Shown here piece after piece: positions 31,521 to 40,353 of a DNA stretch of 59,221 bases. The first letter of the stretch is position 1, and the number at the start of each line of letters is the position of its first letter. Both the position numbers and the translations under genes were made by a program. The stretch comes from Fibrobacter succinogenes. GTDB lineage: Bacteria; Fibrobacterota; Fibrobacteria; Fibrobacterales; Fibrobacteraceae. Location of the stretch: contig CACWJY010000011.1 in NCBI GenBank assembly GCA_902761355.1, positions 1 through 59,221 of the forward strand. The letters are read 5' to 3'. Under the pieces are notes generated by a model. That model made no database searches, was not told the DNA's origin, and saw nothing but the letters and a program-made list of their open reading frames with translations.

Positions 31521-32594
31521 ATGATCAACTTTACTGTAGGCCCGGTACAATCCAGTGATGCCGTACGCGCAATCGGCGCAGAACAGGTTCCTTATTTCCG
31601 CACGGCAGAATTCTCAGAACTGATGTTCGAGAACGAACGACTGGTCAAAAAATTCGCAAAAGCCTCCGACGACTCCAGGGTCGTCTTCATTACCGGCTCG
31701 GGTTCGGCAGGAATGGAAACCGCCATCATGAACACCCTGACCCCTGCCGACAAGGCAATCGTCGTCAACGGAGGTAGCTTCGGTCACCGTTTCGTGGAAC
31801 TCTGCGAACTACACGAGATACCCTTCACCGAAATCAAACTCCAGCCGGGCAAGGCGCTCAAGGCCGAGCACCTGAAGGAATTTGAAAGCAAGGGCTACAC
31901 CACCTTCATCGTGAACAAGCACGAGACCTCTACCGGCGTGCACTACGACATGCAGCTCATCAGCGATTTCTGCAAGCGGAACAACCTGTTCCTGATAGTG
32001 GACTGCATCAGCACCTTCCTCGCCGACCCCTTCGACATGGAAGCCCTCGGCGCCGATGTGATGATTACCGGTTCGCAGAAGGCTCTCGCCTGCCCGCCGG
32101 GCATTTCGGTAATGGCCCTTTCGCCGAAGGCTCTCGCACGCATTGACCGCATCAAATGCAAGTGCCAGTATCTGGACCTGAAAATTGCCCTGAAAAATGC
32201 AGAACGTGGACAGACCCCGTGGACTCCGGCCGTCAGCATCTTGCGACAAATCAACGTCCGTCTCAAGGAAATCGATTCAAATGGCGGCGTAGAGGCAGAA
32301 ATCACCCGCACGGCTTCGCTTGCGAACTACTTCCGCGAACGCATCAAGGGACTTCCCTTCGAAATTGTCTCCGAGTCGCTCTCGAACGCGGTGACCCCAC
32401 TTCACCCAACCACTGCTTCTGCCAATGACATTTTCCTCAAAATCAAAGACGAATACGGCATGTGGATTTGCCCGAATGGCGGCGACATGAAGGATACGGT
32501 TTTCCGCGTGGGGCACATCGGCGCCCTCACAACGGCAGATTATGACAAGCTGATCGATGCGTTCAAGGATCTCAGGAACAAGGAGTTCATCTAA
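31521..32594 (+). CDS. Class V PLP aminotransferase, divergent from PhnW
   Basis: The 357-residue protein opens with [17 protein letters not shown], has [18 protein letters not shown], the Asp in [15 protein letters not shown], and the PLP lysine in [17 protein letters not shown]. It looks like the serine-glyoxylate / AEP-transaminase group but differs clearly from the PhnW-like enzyme at 25746-26864. It lies 8 bases after the TagD fusion and its stop overlaps the first LicD start (TAATG). It may aminate the product of the Gfo/Idh domain, giving an amino alcohol or amino sugar for CDP activation; this is inference from order. Confidence 0.85.
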   Translation: MINFTVGPVQSSDAVRAIGAEQVPYFRTAEFSELMFENERLVKKFAKASDDSRVVFITGSGSAGMETAIMNTLTPADKAIVVNGGSFGHRFVELCELHEIPFTEIKLQPGKALKAEHLKEFESKGYTTFIVNKHETSTGVHYDMQLISDFCKRNNLFLIVDCISTFLADPFDMEALGADVMITGSQKALACPPGISVMALSPKALARIDRIKCKCQYLDLKIALKNAERGQTPWTPAVSILRQINVRLKEIDSNGGVEAEITRTASLANYFRERIKGLPFEIVSESLSNAVTPLHPTTASANDIFLKIKDEYGMWICPNGGDMKDTVFRVGHIGALTTADYDKLIDAFKDLRNKEFI

Positions 32595-33430
32595 TGAAGG
32601 AACTCACCCTAAAAGATATGCAGCAAGTCCTCTTGGGGATGATGAGCAAGATTCATGACTTCTGCGTAGACAACAACATCCGTTATTCCCTTGCCTATGG
32701 TTCGCTTTTAGGAGCAGTCCGTCACAAGGGTTTTATCCCGTGGGATGATGACATTGACATTTTTATGCCGCGGCCCGACTACAACCGTTTCATAGAATCA
32801 TTCCCAACGGGAAACGGCCTTACCCTGATTGCCCCTGGTAAAGACAGCTACATCGCCATCGCCCGCGTATGCGACACCGAAAAGACCGTTGCGAAAACGG
32901 TTCTTCCGTGGCATTCCAAGCGAGGCGAAAATGCCCCTGGACTTTGGATAGACGTGTTCCCCATTGATGGAGTTGAAGACGACCGAAATGCATTCCGTAA
33001 CAAGATGCTCAAAGTCGCGCAACTGCGGAAAAAACAGCTTGACGCACGACGTGCGCTTCCCAAACTCTCGCGAGACAACACTATCAAGCAAAACATCAAG
33101 CAGATTCTCCGAAAAATTAAGTACTTCAATCTTGATCTTGCAAAAATCAATCGCGAAATCGAGAATTTCTGCCTTAAAATTCCTTATGAGACATGCATCC
33201 ATTGCAGTCAGGTTCCCTGTACAGAATCGCTCGACAGGCAGTTCTATGAAAAAGCGCTTTTTGAAGAATACATCGACATTCCCTTCGAGAACCATCAGTT
33301 CAAGGTACTTAAGGATTGGGACACCGCACTAACCATCGTCTACGGCAAAAACTATATGCAGCCCCCACCGCCAAAGGACCGCGAGCAGCATAGTCTTGAC
33401 TGCAACAGGTTTTTCTGGAAGAACGCATGA
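32594..33430 (+). CDS. LicD-family phospho-/phosphonotransferase, copy 1
   Basis: The 278-residue protein has the LicD core YSLAYGSLLGAVRHKGFIPWDDDIDIFMPRPDYNRFI (about residues 32-68) and LWIDVFPIDGVEDD. LicD enzymes transfer phosphocholine or similar groups from a CDP/CMP donor to cell-surface sugars. Here CMP-AEP or the product of the TagD fusion are candidate donors. A Cys cluster (CIHCSQVPC, about 200) may bind a metal. The start overlaps the aminotransferase stop; the stop overlaps the second LicD start. Confidence 0.9.
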   Translation: MKELTLKDMQQVLLGMMSKIHDFCVDNNIRYSLAYGSLLGAVRHKGFIPWDDDIDIFMPRPDYNRFIESFPTGNGLTLIAPGKDSYIAIARVCDTEKTVAKTVLPWHSKRGENAPGLWIDVFPIDGVEDDRNAFRNKMLKVAQLRKKQLDARRALPKLSRDNTIKQNIKQILRKIKYFNLDLAKINREIENFCLKIPYETCIHCSQVPCTESLDRQFYEKALFEEYIDIPFENHQFKVLKDWDTALTIVYGKNYMQPPPPKDREQHSLDCNRFFWKNA

Positions 33431-34239
33431 AAAAGATCTCAATTCCCGAAATGAAGCAAATTCAGATGGATATCCTGAAGGATATCCACCAATTTTGTGA
33501 AGCAAACAACCTCCACTACACACTCATCTTCGGTTCGTTGCTCGGAGCCATCCGTCATAGGGGTTACATCCCCTGGGACGACGACATTGACATCGCCATG
33601 TTGCGTCCCGATTACGAGAAATTCATCGCAAGCTATTCCGGCAAGAATGGAATTTATCACGTCTACGATTACCGTAACGACGCCGATTACCACCACCCTT
33701 ACGCCAAGGTGGCCGACACGCGTACGATTCTCGAGGAACACACCTCGATGAAGGATATCGGAATCAACATTGATGTGTTTCCGTTTGACAATCTCTTCGA
33801 CACCAAGGATGAATGCAACCAGTTTATCAAAAAACTCGACGGCCTCAAGAAGAAATTCCGTATCAAGCTAGTGAAGCCCGGGAAAAAGAACGTCTGGTGG
33901 AAACGCATTCTTATCCGACTAGCCAAGGCAACACAGATTTTCTGGTCAATGAAAAAAATCACCGAAAAAGAATACGAGATCGTAAACACCCTCACTAATG
34001 AAAATGCAAAATTTGTAGGTGTCGCCGTTGACCCTGAAATTGGTCCCGCCTATCGTTCGGTCTATCCGCGAAGCATGTTCGAAAAATTCATAAAGGTTCC
34101 ATTTGACAACGAGGAAGTGATGGCCACGGCGGAATACGACGCATGGCTCTCGCAAATGTACGGAGACTACATGACACCGCCACCAGCAGGGAACAGAACG
34201 TCACCACACACTCTTTCTAACATTTACTGGATAGAATAA
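33427..34239 (+). CDS. LicD-family phospho-/phosphonotransferase, copy 2
   Basis: The 270-residue paralogue of the preceding gene has YTLIFGSLLGAIRHRGYIPWDDDIDIAMLRPDYEKFI and INIDVFPFDNLFDT. The two copies share gene order and core motifs but differ widely outside them, so two acceptors or two donors are likely. The ATG overlaps the stop of copy 1 by four bases. It ends the plus-strand operon; a hairpin follows before the convergent Wzx-like gene. Confidence 0.9.
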   Translation: MKKISIPEMKQIQMDILKDIHQFCEANNLHYTLIFGSLLGAIRHRGYIPWDDDIDIAMLRPDYEKFIASYSGKNGIYHVYDYRNDADYHHPYAKVADTRTILEEHTSMKDIGINIDVFPFDNLFDTKDECNQFIKKLDGLKKKFRIKLVKPGKKNVWWKRILIRLAKATQIFWSMKKITEKEYEIVNTLTNENAKFVGVAVDPEIGPAYRSVYPRSMFEKFIKVPFDNEEVMATAEYDAWLSQMYGDYMTPPPAGNRTSPHTLSNIYWIE

Positions 34240-34256
34240 TTACAAAGCAAAATCAC

Positions 34257-34280
34257 GGTAGCTAGCAATAGTTAGCTGCC
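34257..34280. terminator. Hairpin between convergent operons
   Basis: GGTAGCTA (34257-34264) pairs with TAGCTGCC (34273-34280) across an eight-base loop. No long T run follows on either strand. It lies in the 64-base gap between the LicD and Wzx-like stops. Confidence 0.4.
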
Positions 34281-34303
34281 TGCCGTATGAAGGCAAAACG
34301 GTA

Positions 34304-35740
34304 CTATTTACCGCGGCGTTTTGCAAGCGAAATCAGCATCTGAAGCGAAGACATCTTAAATAGGTACGCAGAAGCAAAATAGAAACCTATTCCGACTGCA
34401 ACGCCGACAATCAGTTGCATCAAATCACCAGAACAATGACCGACAACTAACCAAATAAAGCCACCCATCAACAGCGATAGCATAAACGAAGGGGTTAAAA
34501 GTTTTAGCTGTCCCCATATCGAAAGGTCAATAAAGCGGCGCGTATAAATCATATTCAGGAATGTAGCGATAACTCCATAAAATGCCTTGCCAAAGCACAT
34601 TCCCGTCACGCCATAAGGGATAGAAGCAAACAAGATTATAACGGCTATCGTTTTCTTAATAATTTCCAATTTGAGAACCAAATCCGAGCGTCCCTTAACA
34701 TACAGCAAGTTCAAATTGATATTACAAACCGGATCAAAAATCGTTGAGAAGCACAAAAGCTGCATTAAGATTATTGCACCAGACCATTTTTCACCAAGCA
34801 ACAGAATAATCGTCGGCTTCGCCAACACACACAGCCCAATCATTAATGGGAATATCGAAAAACACGAAAGTTGCAAATACTTCTTATAGACATCAAGAAG
34901 TTTTTCATTATCATCTTGAAGTTTCGAAAGAATCGGGAATGTCACACGCGAAAGAATTGAAGCAACATTCAGTGATGGGAACGAAGACAAATGGTCTGCG
35001 CGAGTATAGTACCCCAAATCCGAAGCTGTAAACTTTTTACCGATAACAAGGTTATAAAGATTGGAATAGACCGAATGAATAAGACTAGATACCAAAAGCT
35101 TGGAGCCAAAAGAGAACAGCGAATGGAACGAGGCCTTGTTAAAGCACGGTTTCGGGAACCACCGGAGCAACACCGAAAAGATTAACAAATTCAGCACCGA
35201 ATTGGCAATCGACTGCCAAACCAAGCTCCACACTCCAAAGCCACAATAAGCCAGGACCACCCCAAATATTCCAGAAAGCAGGGCCGCTCCAAACGAAGCC
35301 TTCGATTGAGTCTTAAAATCTACCGCTCGAGAAAGTTTTGCCTTATGCACCGTAAACAGCGCATTGATGATCAGCGTGAGTGAGACCACCTGCATCACCA
35401 ATTCCAGTTCAGGGAGCTGATAGAAATCAGCGACAAAAGGAGCTATCGCAAAAAGGATTCCAAAACACGCGACACTTATCAAGAAATTGAGAAGGAAGGC
35501 CGTTCCATAATCTTGATCGGTCACTTCCTTTTCTCGGATGAGCGCATTTGAAAATCCGCAGTCCACAAAAATCTGCGAAATGCTGAGGAATATCGTCAGC
35601 ATACCGATCATTCCAAAATCGGAAGGACTCAATAATCGCGCAAGAACGATCCCAATAAAAAACTGGACTCCCTGCAAGGAGAAGCGTTCGACAGCACTCC
35701 AGATAACACCCTTTATAGATTGCGAAGCGATAGAACTCAT
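34304..35740 (-). CDS. Wzx-like polysaccharide flippase (MOP superfamily)
   Basis: The 478-residue protein has twelve or more hydrophobic segments and the family opening SIKGVIWSAVERFSLQGVQFFIGIVLARLLSPSDFGMIGM. It would move lipid-linked repeat units across the inner membrane. It resembles the WzxC / teichuronic-acid exporter (TuaB) subgroup. The ATG at 35740 is separated from the preceding stop by one base; a TTG at 35752 is less likely. It is the last gene of the long minus-strand glycan operon. The DNA here is more AT-rich than the flanks. Confidence 0.9.
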   Translation of the reverse strand: MSSIASQSIKGVIWSAVERFSLQGVQFFIGIVLARLLSPSDFGMIGMLTIFLSISQIFVDCGFSNALIREKEVTDQDYGTAFLLNFLISVACFGILFAIAPFVADFYQLPELELVMQVVSLTLIINALFTVHKAKLSRAVDFKTQSKASFGAALLSGIFGVVLAYCGFGVWSLVWQSIANSVLNLLIFSVLLRWFPKPCFNKASFHSLFSFGSKLLVSSLIHSVYSNLYNLVIGKKFTASDLGYYTRADHLSSFPSLNVASILSRVTFPILSKLQDDNEKLLDVYKKYLQLSCFSIFPLMIGLCVLAKPTIILLLGEKWSGAIILMQLLCFSTIFDPVCNINLNLLYVKGRSDLVLKLEIIKKTIAVIILFASIPYGVTGMCFGKAFYGVIATFLNMIYTRRFIDLSIWGQLKLLTPSFMLSLLMGGFIWLVVGHCSGDLMQLIVGVAVGIGFYFASAYLFKMSSLQMLISLAKRRGK

Positions 35741-35741
35741 T

Positions 35742-36896
35742 TTATAAATCAATCTTAGAGCAAATAAAATCTACAACTCTTCGAGCGCTCTGATTATCGA
35801 CATAATTGTGAACATCGTGAACTATCTTTTCCCTTTCAGTCCGACAAACATCATTGCCAGACACTACATGTTCAACAAAATGTTCCAAATCATCAATATT
35901 CGACATCTGCTCCCCTTGCACCAATTGGCGATAATCTACATAAAAACCAATCTTTGCATTATAGTCATCAAAATCATCAATTGTAAGACCAATCTGACGA
36001 TTCAATAATAAAAATTCGTAGTACGCTCCCGAATAGTCCGTAATCATCGCATCAAAGCAATGCAATAAATTCATGTTCTTAATGCCATACTTATCCTTCT
36101 GTTCCTGTGTCAAGAACAGAATATTGCTATAAGTTTTCTCCGGCAGTGAAGATATCTGGCTATGGTGCAACTGAACAATGAGCAAACAATTCCTTCGTGC
36201 AAACATTTCATTTACGCGATCAAAATCCTCTATTTTTCCAATAAGCGGCAACGAAAATTTCTTTTCAGTCTCTAAAGAAATCGATTGGTCATTATTCTTG
36301 TGCTGACGGAAAGTCGGCAACCATCCAACAATTTTTTGATAGCGGGGTTCCTTCAGCAATCCACAACGGTACAAGTCAAAATCTTCAAAAAGAACATCAT
36401 GCAAAGGGAATCCCAGCGGCAACACCTGTTCGCGTTTCGAAACCGAATAACCCTTCATAATCTGAAAATCGACATCGGCTATTTTATCGGATAACGAAAG
36501 TGCATAGTCAACAGGTCCAATCGAATGCATATACTTGTCGCATTTTTTTAGAGTGCCCCCATGCGTAGTGTAAAGACGCAGCGTTTTTGGATTCAGCTTG
36601 ACAACAGGATTATTGCTATCAATAATCAGCTTCGCCTTAGCCAAATAGAAATACTTTCTAATCTTGTCAAGTAAAGTAAGCCCTCCCCAAAAGGAGATTG
36701 TTTGTTCCAAAGTTTTCTTTTCGCAATGTTTATCTACGGCCCAAAAAAAGCGATACTTATCGGGAAACCGTTTCTTGATTTCTCTTTCGAGCATCATGGG
36801 GCTTCCGTCAAAAGCCGGATTACTCTCTAAAAGAATAACATCCCTTTTGAAAAACGGAAAACTAAACAGAATCTTCAACAACATTTTCTTCATCAT
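35742..36896 (-). CDS. CDP-glycerol glycerophosphotransferase-like protein (TagB/TagF type)
   Basis: The 384-residue protein has the marks of the CDP-glycerol glycerophosphotransferase family: KLIIDSNNPV...LYTTHGGTLKKCDKY, VLPLGFPLHDVLF, VGWLPTFRQHKN, LIVQLHHSQ, and MITDYSGAYYEFLLLNR near the C-terminus. In Gram-positives these build teichoic acids; in Gram-negatives they add glycerol phosphate or similar groups to capsules. A donor could be supplied by the TagD fusion at 30169. The start overlaps the Wzy-like gene by 35 bases. Confidence 0.85.
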   Translation of the reverse strand: MMKKMLLKILFSFPFFKRDVILLESNPAFDGSPMMLEREIKKRFPDKYRFFWAVDKHCEKKTLEQTISFWGGLTLLDKIRKYFYLAKAKLIIDSNNPVVKLNPKTLRLYTTHGGTLKKCDKYMHSIGPVDYALSLSDKIADVDFQIMKGYSVSKREQVLPLGFPLHDVLFEDFDLYRCGLLKEPRYQKIVGWLPTFRQHKNNDQSISLETEKKFSLPLIGKIEDFDRVNEMFARRNCLLIVQLHHSQISSLPEKTYSNILFLTQEQKDKYGIKNMNLLHCFDAMITDYSGAYYEFLLLNRQIGLTIDDFDDYNAKIGFYVDYRQLVQGEQMSNIDDLEHFVEHVVSGNDVCRTEREKIVHDVHNYVDNQSARRVVDFICSKIDL

Positions 36897-38178
36897 TTTG
36901 TTCCGACTTCTCTTTCTTTGCGCATAACATTCCTAAACAAGCACCCACAAAAAGATACGACATTGAATGAAGATTACCAAGTGTTCCCGACATCAGCGAA
37001 AAGATGGTAATCATCACCGTTATTCCCGAGCCGACTTCGGCTACCGTCAAATTATATTGTTTCAATCTATGGAACAACCAAAGACAAAGCACTACGAAGC
37101 CGAAATAAGATAAAAGCCCAAGAGCACCCTGTTCAACCATCAAGTTAAAAAAGACCGACTCCATAGCCCCATCAACAAGAGAACCGTCATCATACCGTTC
37201 CACGATGCTTGACATATAGTTAAAGCCATGTCCCACAATAGGACTCTCCGCAAACGAAACCATGCAAACAAGCAGGTTTCGCTGTCGCATGTCCAAGGAA
37301 CTCCCTCGATCATCCGCAGAGAACGACTCTACAAAGGAATGCCCTACATAACCAATCCCCACCAACAAAAAAAAGAGGAAGAACATCTTTACCAGTGCCG
37401 ACTGGGACTTCACGATATAAAAGACCAGATACAAGGCGGCACAAACCCACGCCGAACGCGATCCAGACAAGTAAATGGCCAAAGCAAGAACCGCCATCAA
37501 GAAATAATTTTTGTACACTCTTTCTTTCACCCTAGGAAGGTATAAAATAAAGAGCATTGTCAACAGAGCACCTAATGTTGTCGGATGCATCGTCGTAATG
37601 GATGTCCTTATACGCCAAGAATCATGGAAATTCATATCCGAGCTACCTTTTTCCAAAAGGCCCGAGTATTCCGGAAACGAATCCATAAGTATCGCATATA
37701 TATAATTGTATTTCAAGGCAGCTTCGATAAAGCCAAAGGCGCAAAAGATTAGAATCGGCCAATAAAGCAAATCCGTTATTTTCTCGTAGTCACACTGGTA
37801 CGCAATCAGGTATGCAGCCAAAATAAATCCATAAGAATCCAAAAATAATCGTGCTGCAGTAAACATTCCATGGAAACCGCTTTCGGAACCGAAAAATCCC
37901 GAAAGTAGGAATGTAACGAAAAGGAACGAGAGACCCATTCTCAAGGGGAAGGCCGATAATTCCTCGGAAAAACGACTTTTTTTAAGGATGAGCGCATAAG
38001 CAAGAAACCCATATAACGGGATATGCATTGGCGCAACGACCGGAGTTAGGGAAAAGAACATTCCCCCCGAAAAAATGACCAAGCTACCCAAAAGTGCCAA
38101 GAGCTTGACATTTGCATCCTGCGTCGTAAAAAAGACATAAATCAGAAAAAAACACGAAAGTATGACGGCATAAGTCAT
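36862..38178 (-). CDS. Wzy/O-antigen-ligase-like membrane protein
   Basis: The 438-residue protein has about eleven hydrophobic segments and a periplasmic loop near residues 280-350. The motifs LSGSRSAW and ESPIVGHGFNYM are typical of the O-antigen polymerase/ligase (Wzy_C) family. It would polymerise repeat units or attach the finished chain. The tail is acidic (KKEKSEQNDEENVVEDSV). It starts immediately after the GT2 stop and overlaps the next gene. Polymerase and ligase cannot be told apart from sequence alone. Confidence 0.87.
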   Translation of the reverse strand: MTYAVILSCFFLIYVFFTTQDANVKLLALLGSLVIFSGGMFFSLTPVVAPMHIPLYGFLAYALILKKSRFSEELSAFPLRMGLSFLFVTFLLSGFFGSESGFHGMFTAARLFLDSYGFILAAYLIAYQCDYEKITDLLYWPILIFCAFGFIEAALKYNYIYAILMDSFPEYSGLLEKGSSDMNFHDSWRIRTSITTMHPTTLGALLTMLFILYLPRVKERVYKNYFLMAVLALAIYLSGSRSAWVCAALYLVFYIVKSQSALVKMFFLFFLLVGIGYVGHSFVESFSADDRGSSLDMRQRNLLVCMVSFAESPIVGHGFNYMSSIVERYDDGSLVDGAMESVFFNLMVEQGALGLLSYFGFVVLCLWLFHRLKQYNLTVAEVGSGITVMITIFSLMSGTLGNLHSMSYLFVGACLGMLCAKKEKSEQNDEENVVEDSV

Positions 38179-39159
38179 CTAGCAACCCCCATACCTTCGC
38201 TTTTGGCGTTCCTGATTCCTATAAAAGACCTTTCTAAATACACCTGGGAACAGGTTGCCACACGCAAACAGCAACTTGTTCACTGGCAACAAATTCTCCA
38301 TTCCGGTCAAAGCCTTCTTTTCACGAAGCAGCCTCTCCTGAACATCTGCGTCTTCCACAGCATACTTTTTCATCTTAGCTTCATGCGCAAGAATCCGTGC
38401 ATAGTACTCAAGAGCCATAGCATTGTATATTTTCCAGGATCCATGTTCACGATAAAAACAGAGCATTTCTTGAAAGGTGTCCAATTCTTCTAATTGCACC
38501 AACTTGTAAGAGCCCATAACACTCTCGGACCGTTCCCGATAAAAATACATCGGGGAATTAACGAAAGCAACCTTGGACTGTTCAAAAAAAATGGGGTAAT
38601 TGAAAGCGGCATCTTCACCGACGCGGCGTCCCACCATAAATCTACGATTACGAAGCAACGACACGTGAAATAACTTTGCAGCCGGCATTGCAGCATTGCA
38701 AACAAAAAGATGACTACAGATAAATTTTCCTTCAAGGACCTTGCATTCTCCCTTCAAGGACATAGGCAATTTTGCTTCTGAGGAGAAATGAAAAAGCGGG
38801 CACATGGCCAATTGCGTTTTCGATTTCACACAAGAACACCAAAGCACCTCAATCATCTCTTTGTAGAGAATATCGTCAGAATCAACAAAGGTGGCGAATT
38901 CCCCTGACATTTGCGACAACCCCGCATTCCTCGCATCGGAAGCACCGCCGTTCTTCTTATGAACGACCTTGATTCGCGAATCCTTCGCAGCCCATGCATC
39001 GCACATTTCGGGACAGCGGTCAGGAGAGCCGTCGTCAACCAGGATGATTTCCAAGTTCCGATAGGTCTGGTTTACGATACTTTCGACACACGGGTCCAAG
39101 TACGCCTCGACCTTATAGACAGGAACAATAACGGAAATCAGCGGCTGTTCTTGCGGCAT
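38179..39159 (-). CDS. Glycosyltransferase family 2
   Basis: The 326-residue protein has the GT2 core LISVIVPVYKVEAYLDPCVESIVNQTYRNLEIILVDDGSPD (residues 7-47), KNGGASDARNAGL and FVDSDDIL with the DxD-like metal site. GT2 enzymes add sugars from UDP- or GDP-donors at the cytoplasmic face. It lies 5 bases after the GT4 gene and touches the Wzy-like gene. Donor and linkage are unknown. Confidence 0.92.
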   Translation of the reverse strand: MPQEQPLISVIVPVYKVEAYLDPCVESIVNQTYRNLEIILVDDGSPDRCPEMCDAWAAKDSRIKVVHKKNGGASDARNAGLSQMSGEFATFVDSDDILYKEMIEVLWCSCVKSKTQLAMCPLFHFSSEAKLPMSLKGECKVLEGKFICSHLFVCNAAMPAAKLFHVSLLRNRRFMVGRRVGEDAAFNYPIFFEQSKVAFVNSPMYFYRERSESVMGSYKLVQLEELDTFQEMLCFYREHGSWKIYNAMALEYYARILAHEAKMKKYAVEDADVQERLLREKKALTGMENLLPVNKLLFACGNLFPGVFRKVFYRNQERQKRRYGGC

Positions 39160-39164
39160 GCACG

Positions 39165-40343
39165 CTACCTGTAGACAGACATCATTTGCTCCAAGTAATT
39201 GTCCTTGGAGAAATGCTTACGGAGAGGTTCCACGTCAAAGGAATAGTCCCCAGCGAGCATCCTGCGGAGTTTCGCTTCAAGGTCTTCGGCATTGCCCATC
39301 TCAAAAAGTTCGCCCGACTTCCCCGGTTCGATCAGTTCGGGAATTCCACCGACGTTCGCACCCAGCACGGGAGTACCAAGGCAGAGCGGTTCAATCACCG
39401 AGAACGGGTTGTTTTCGTACCATTCGCTCGGCACCACGCTGAACTTGGACTTGAGCAACACAGACTTGCATGTTTCCCAGTCGCAATGCCCCCTAAATTG
39501 GATCTGCTTTGCCGAAGCATACTTTGCCTTGAGATCGGCCTCAAGCGGACCTGTTCCAAGCACGTAGAGGGGAGCCTCTATTTTCGACGCCACGCGTAGC
39601 AAGGTCTCGGCGCCCTTCTCGTTGGAGAGGCGTCCCACGAAACAGTAGGAGTTTTCGCGCTCCACCGTACCATGTGCAAATTTCGATTCATCGACAAAAT
39701 TATGGAGTGCAATCAGCTTCGAAGCATCGAAACCGCCCTGCTCCATTTTCCGCTTCATGAAATGGCTCGGACAGATAAACTTGTCCACGCAGCGTTCCAG
39801 CCGTTCGCGGTTCCACGCCACGGCTTCTTTCTCGGCAATCTTGCTTGCAAGCCAATTGTTCTTGAGGCATTTTTTCGCCGTGCAGTTCCGCTTGTCACCG
39901 CCTATGCAGTCTTCGCAGATTTTACCGTTGCACAGGCACGTGTAAGCAGGACAGACCAGCTTGTAGTCGTGCAGCGTCCACACCACCTTGATGCCGCGGG
40001 CATGCGCAATTTCGGCCATCACCGGCGAAAGCTGCGTATGGATGTTGTTCAGATGCAGCACATCGGGTTTGAAGCTGTCGAGCAGCGCGGTAAACTTCTT
40101 TACGGTTTCCGCATCGCCAAACGGGCGCTTGAACGCCTTGAAGAATGCGGCAGGCTTCTTCGGAGAAAAGGCGACCTCGCTAGGCCAGTAGCTTTTCCAC
40201 GGGCTATCCAAGTTTTCGGGGTAATCCATCGCAAAGAAGGCGACTTCGTGTCCCGCAGCCTTAAGCAGGTTTTCAAGTTCTATAGAATAGACGCAATCAC
40301 CACCACGACGGTAGTAAAACTTGTTTGCTAGCAGAATCCGCAT
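39165..40343 (-). CDS. Glycosyltransferase GT4 with a Cys-rich insert
   Basis: The 392-residue protein has MRILLANKFYYRRGGDCVYSIELENLL at the N-terminus, DVLHLNNIHTQLSPVM, and a donor domain with SEWYENNPFSVIEPLCLGTPVLGANVGGIPE. Between residues 130 and 165 it has a Cys-rich insert (CPAYTCLCNGKICEDCIGG...NCTAKKC), seen in a subgroup of GT4 enzymes and probably metal-binding. It follows the radical SAM gene by 10 bases. Confidence 0.9.
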   Translation of the reverse strand: MRILLANKFYYRRGGDCVYSIELENLLKAAGHEVAFFAMDYPENLDSPWKSYWPSEVAFSPKKPAAFFKAFKRPFGDAETVKKFTALLDSFKPDVLHLNNIHTQLSPVMAEIAHARGIKVVWTLHDYKLVCPAYTCLCNGKICEDCIGGDKRNCTAKKCLKNNWLASKIAEKEAVAWNRERLERCVDKFICPSHFMKRKMEQGGFDASKLIALHNFVDESKFAHGTVERENSYCFVGRLSNEKGAETLLRVASKIEAPLYVLGTGPLEADLKAKYASAKQIQFRGHCDWETCKSVLLKSKFSVVPSEWYENNPFSVIEPLCLGTPVLGANVGGIPELIEPGKSGELFEMGNAEDLEAKLRRMLAGDYSFDVEPLRKHFSKDNYLEQMMSVYR

Positions 40344-40353
40344 CGCGCGCTCA

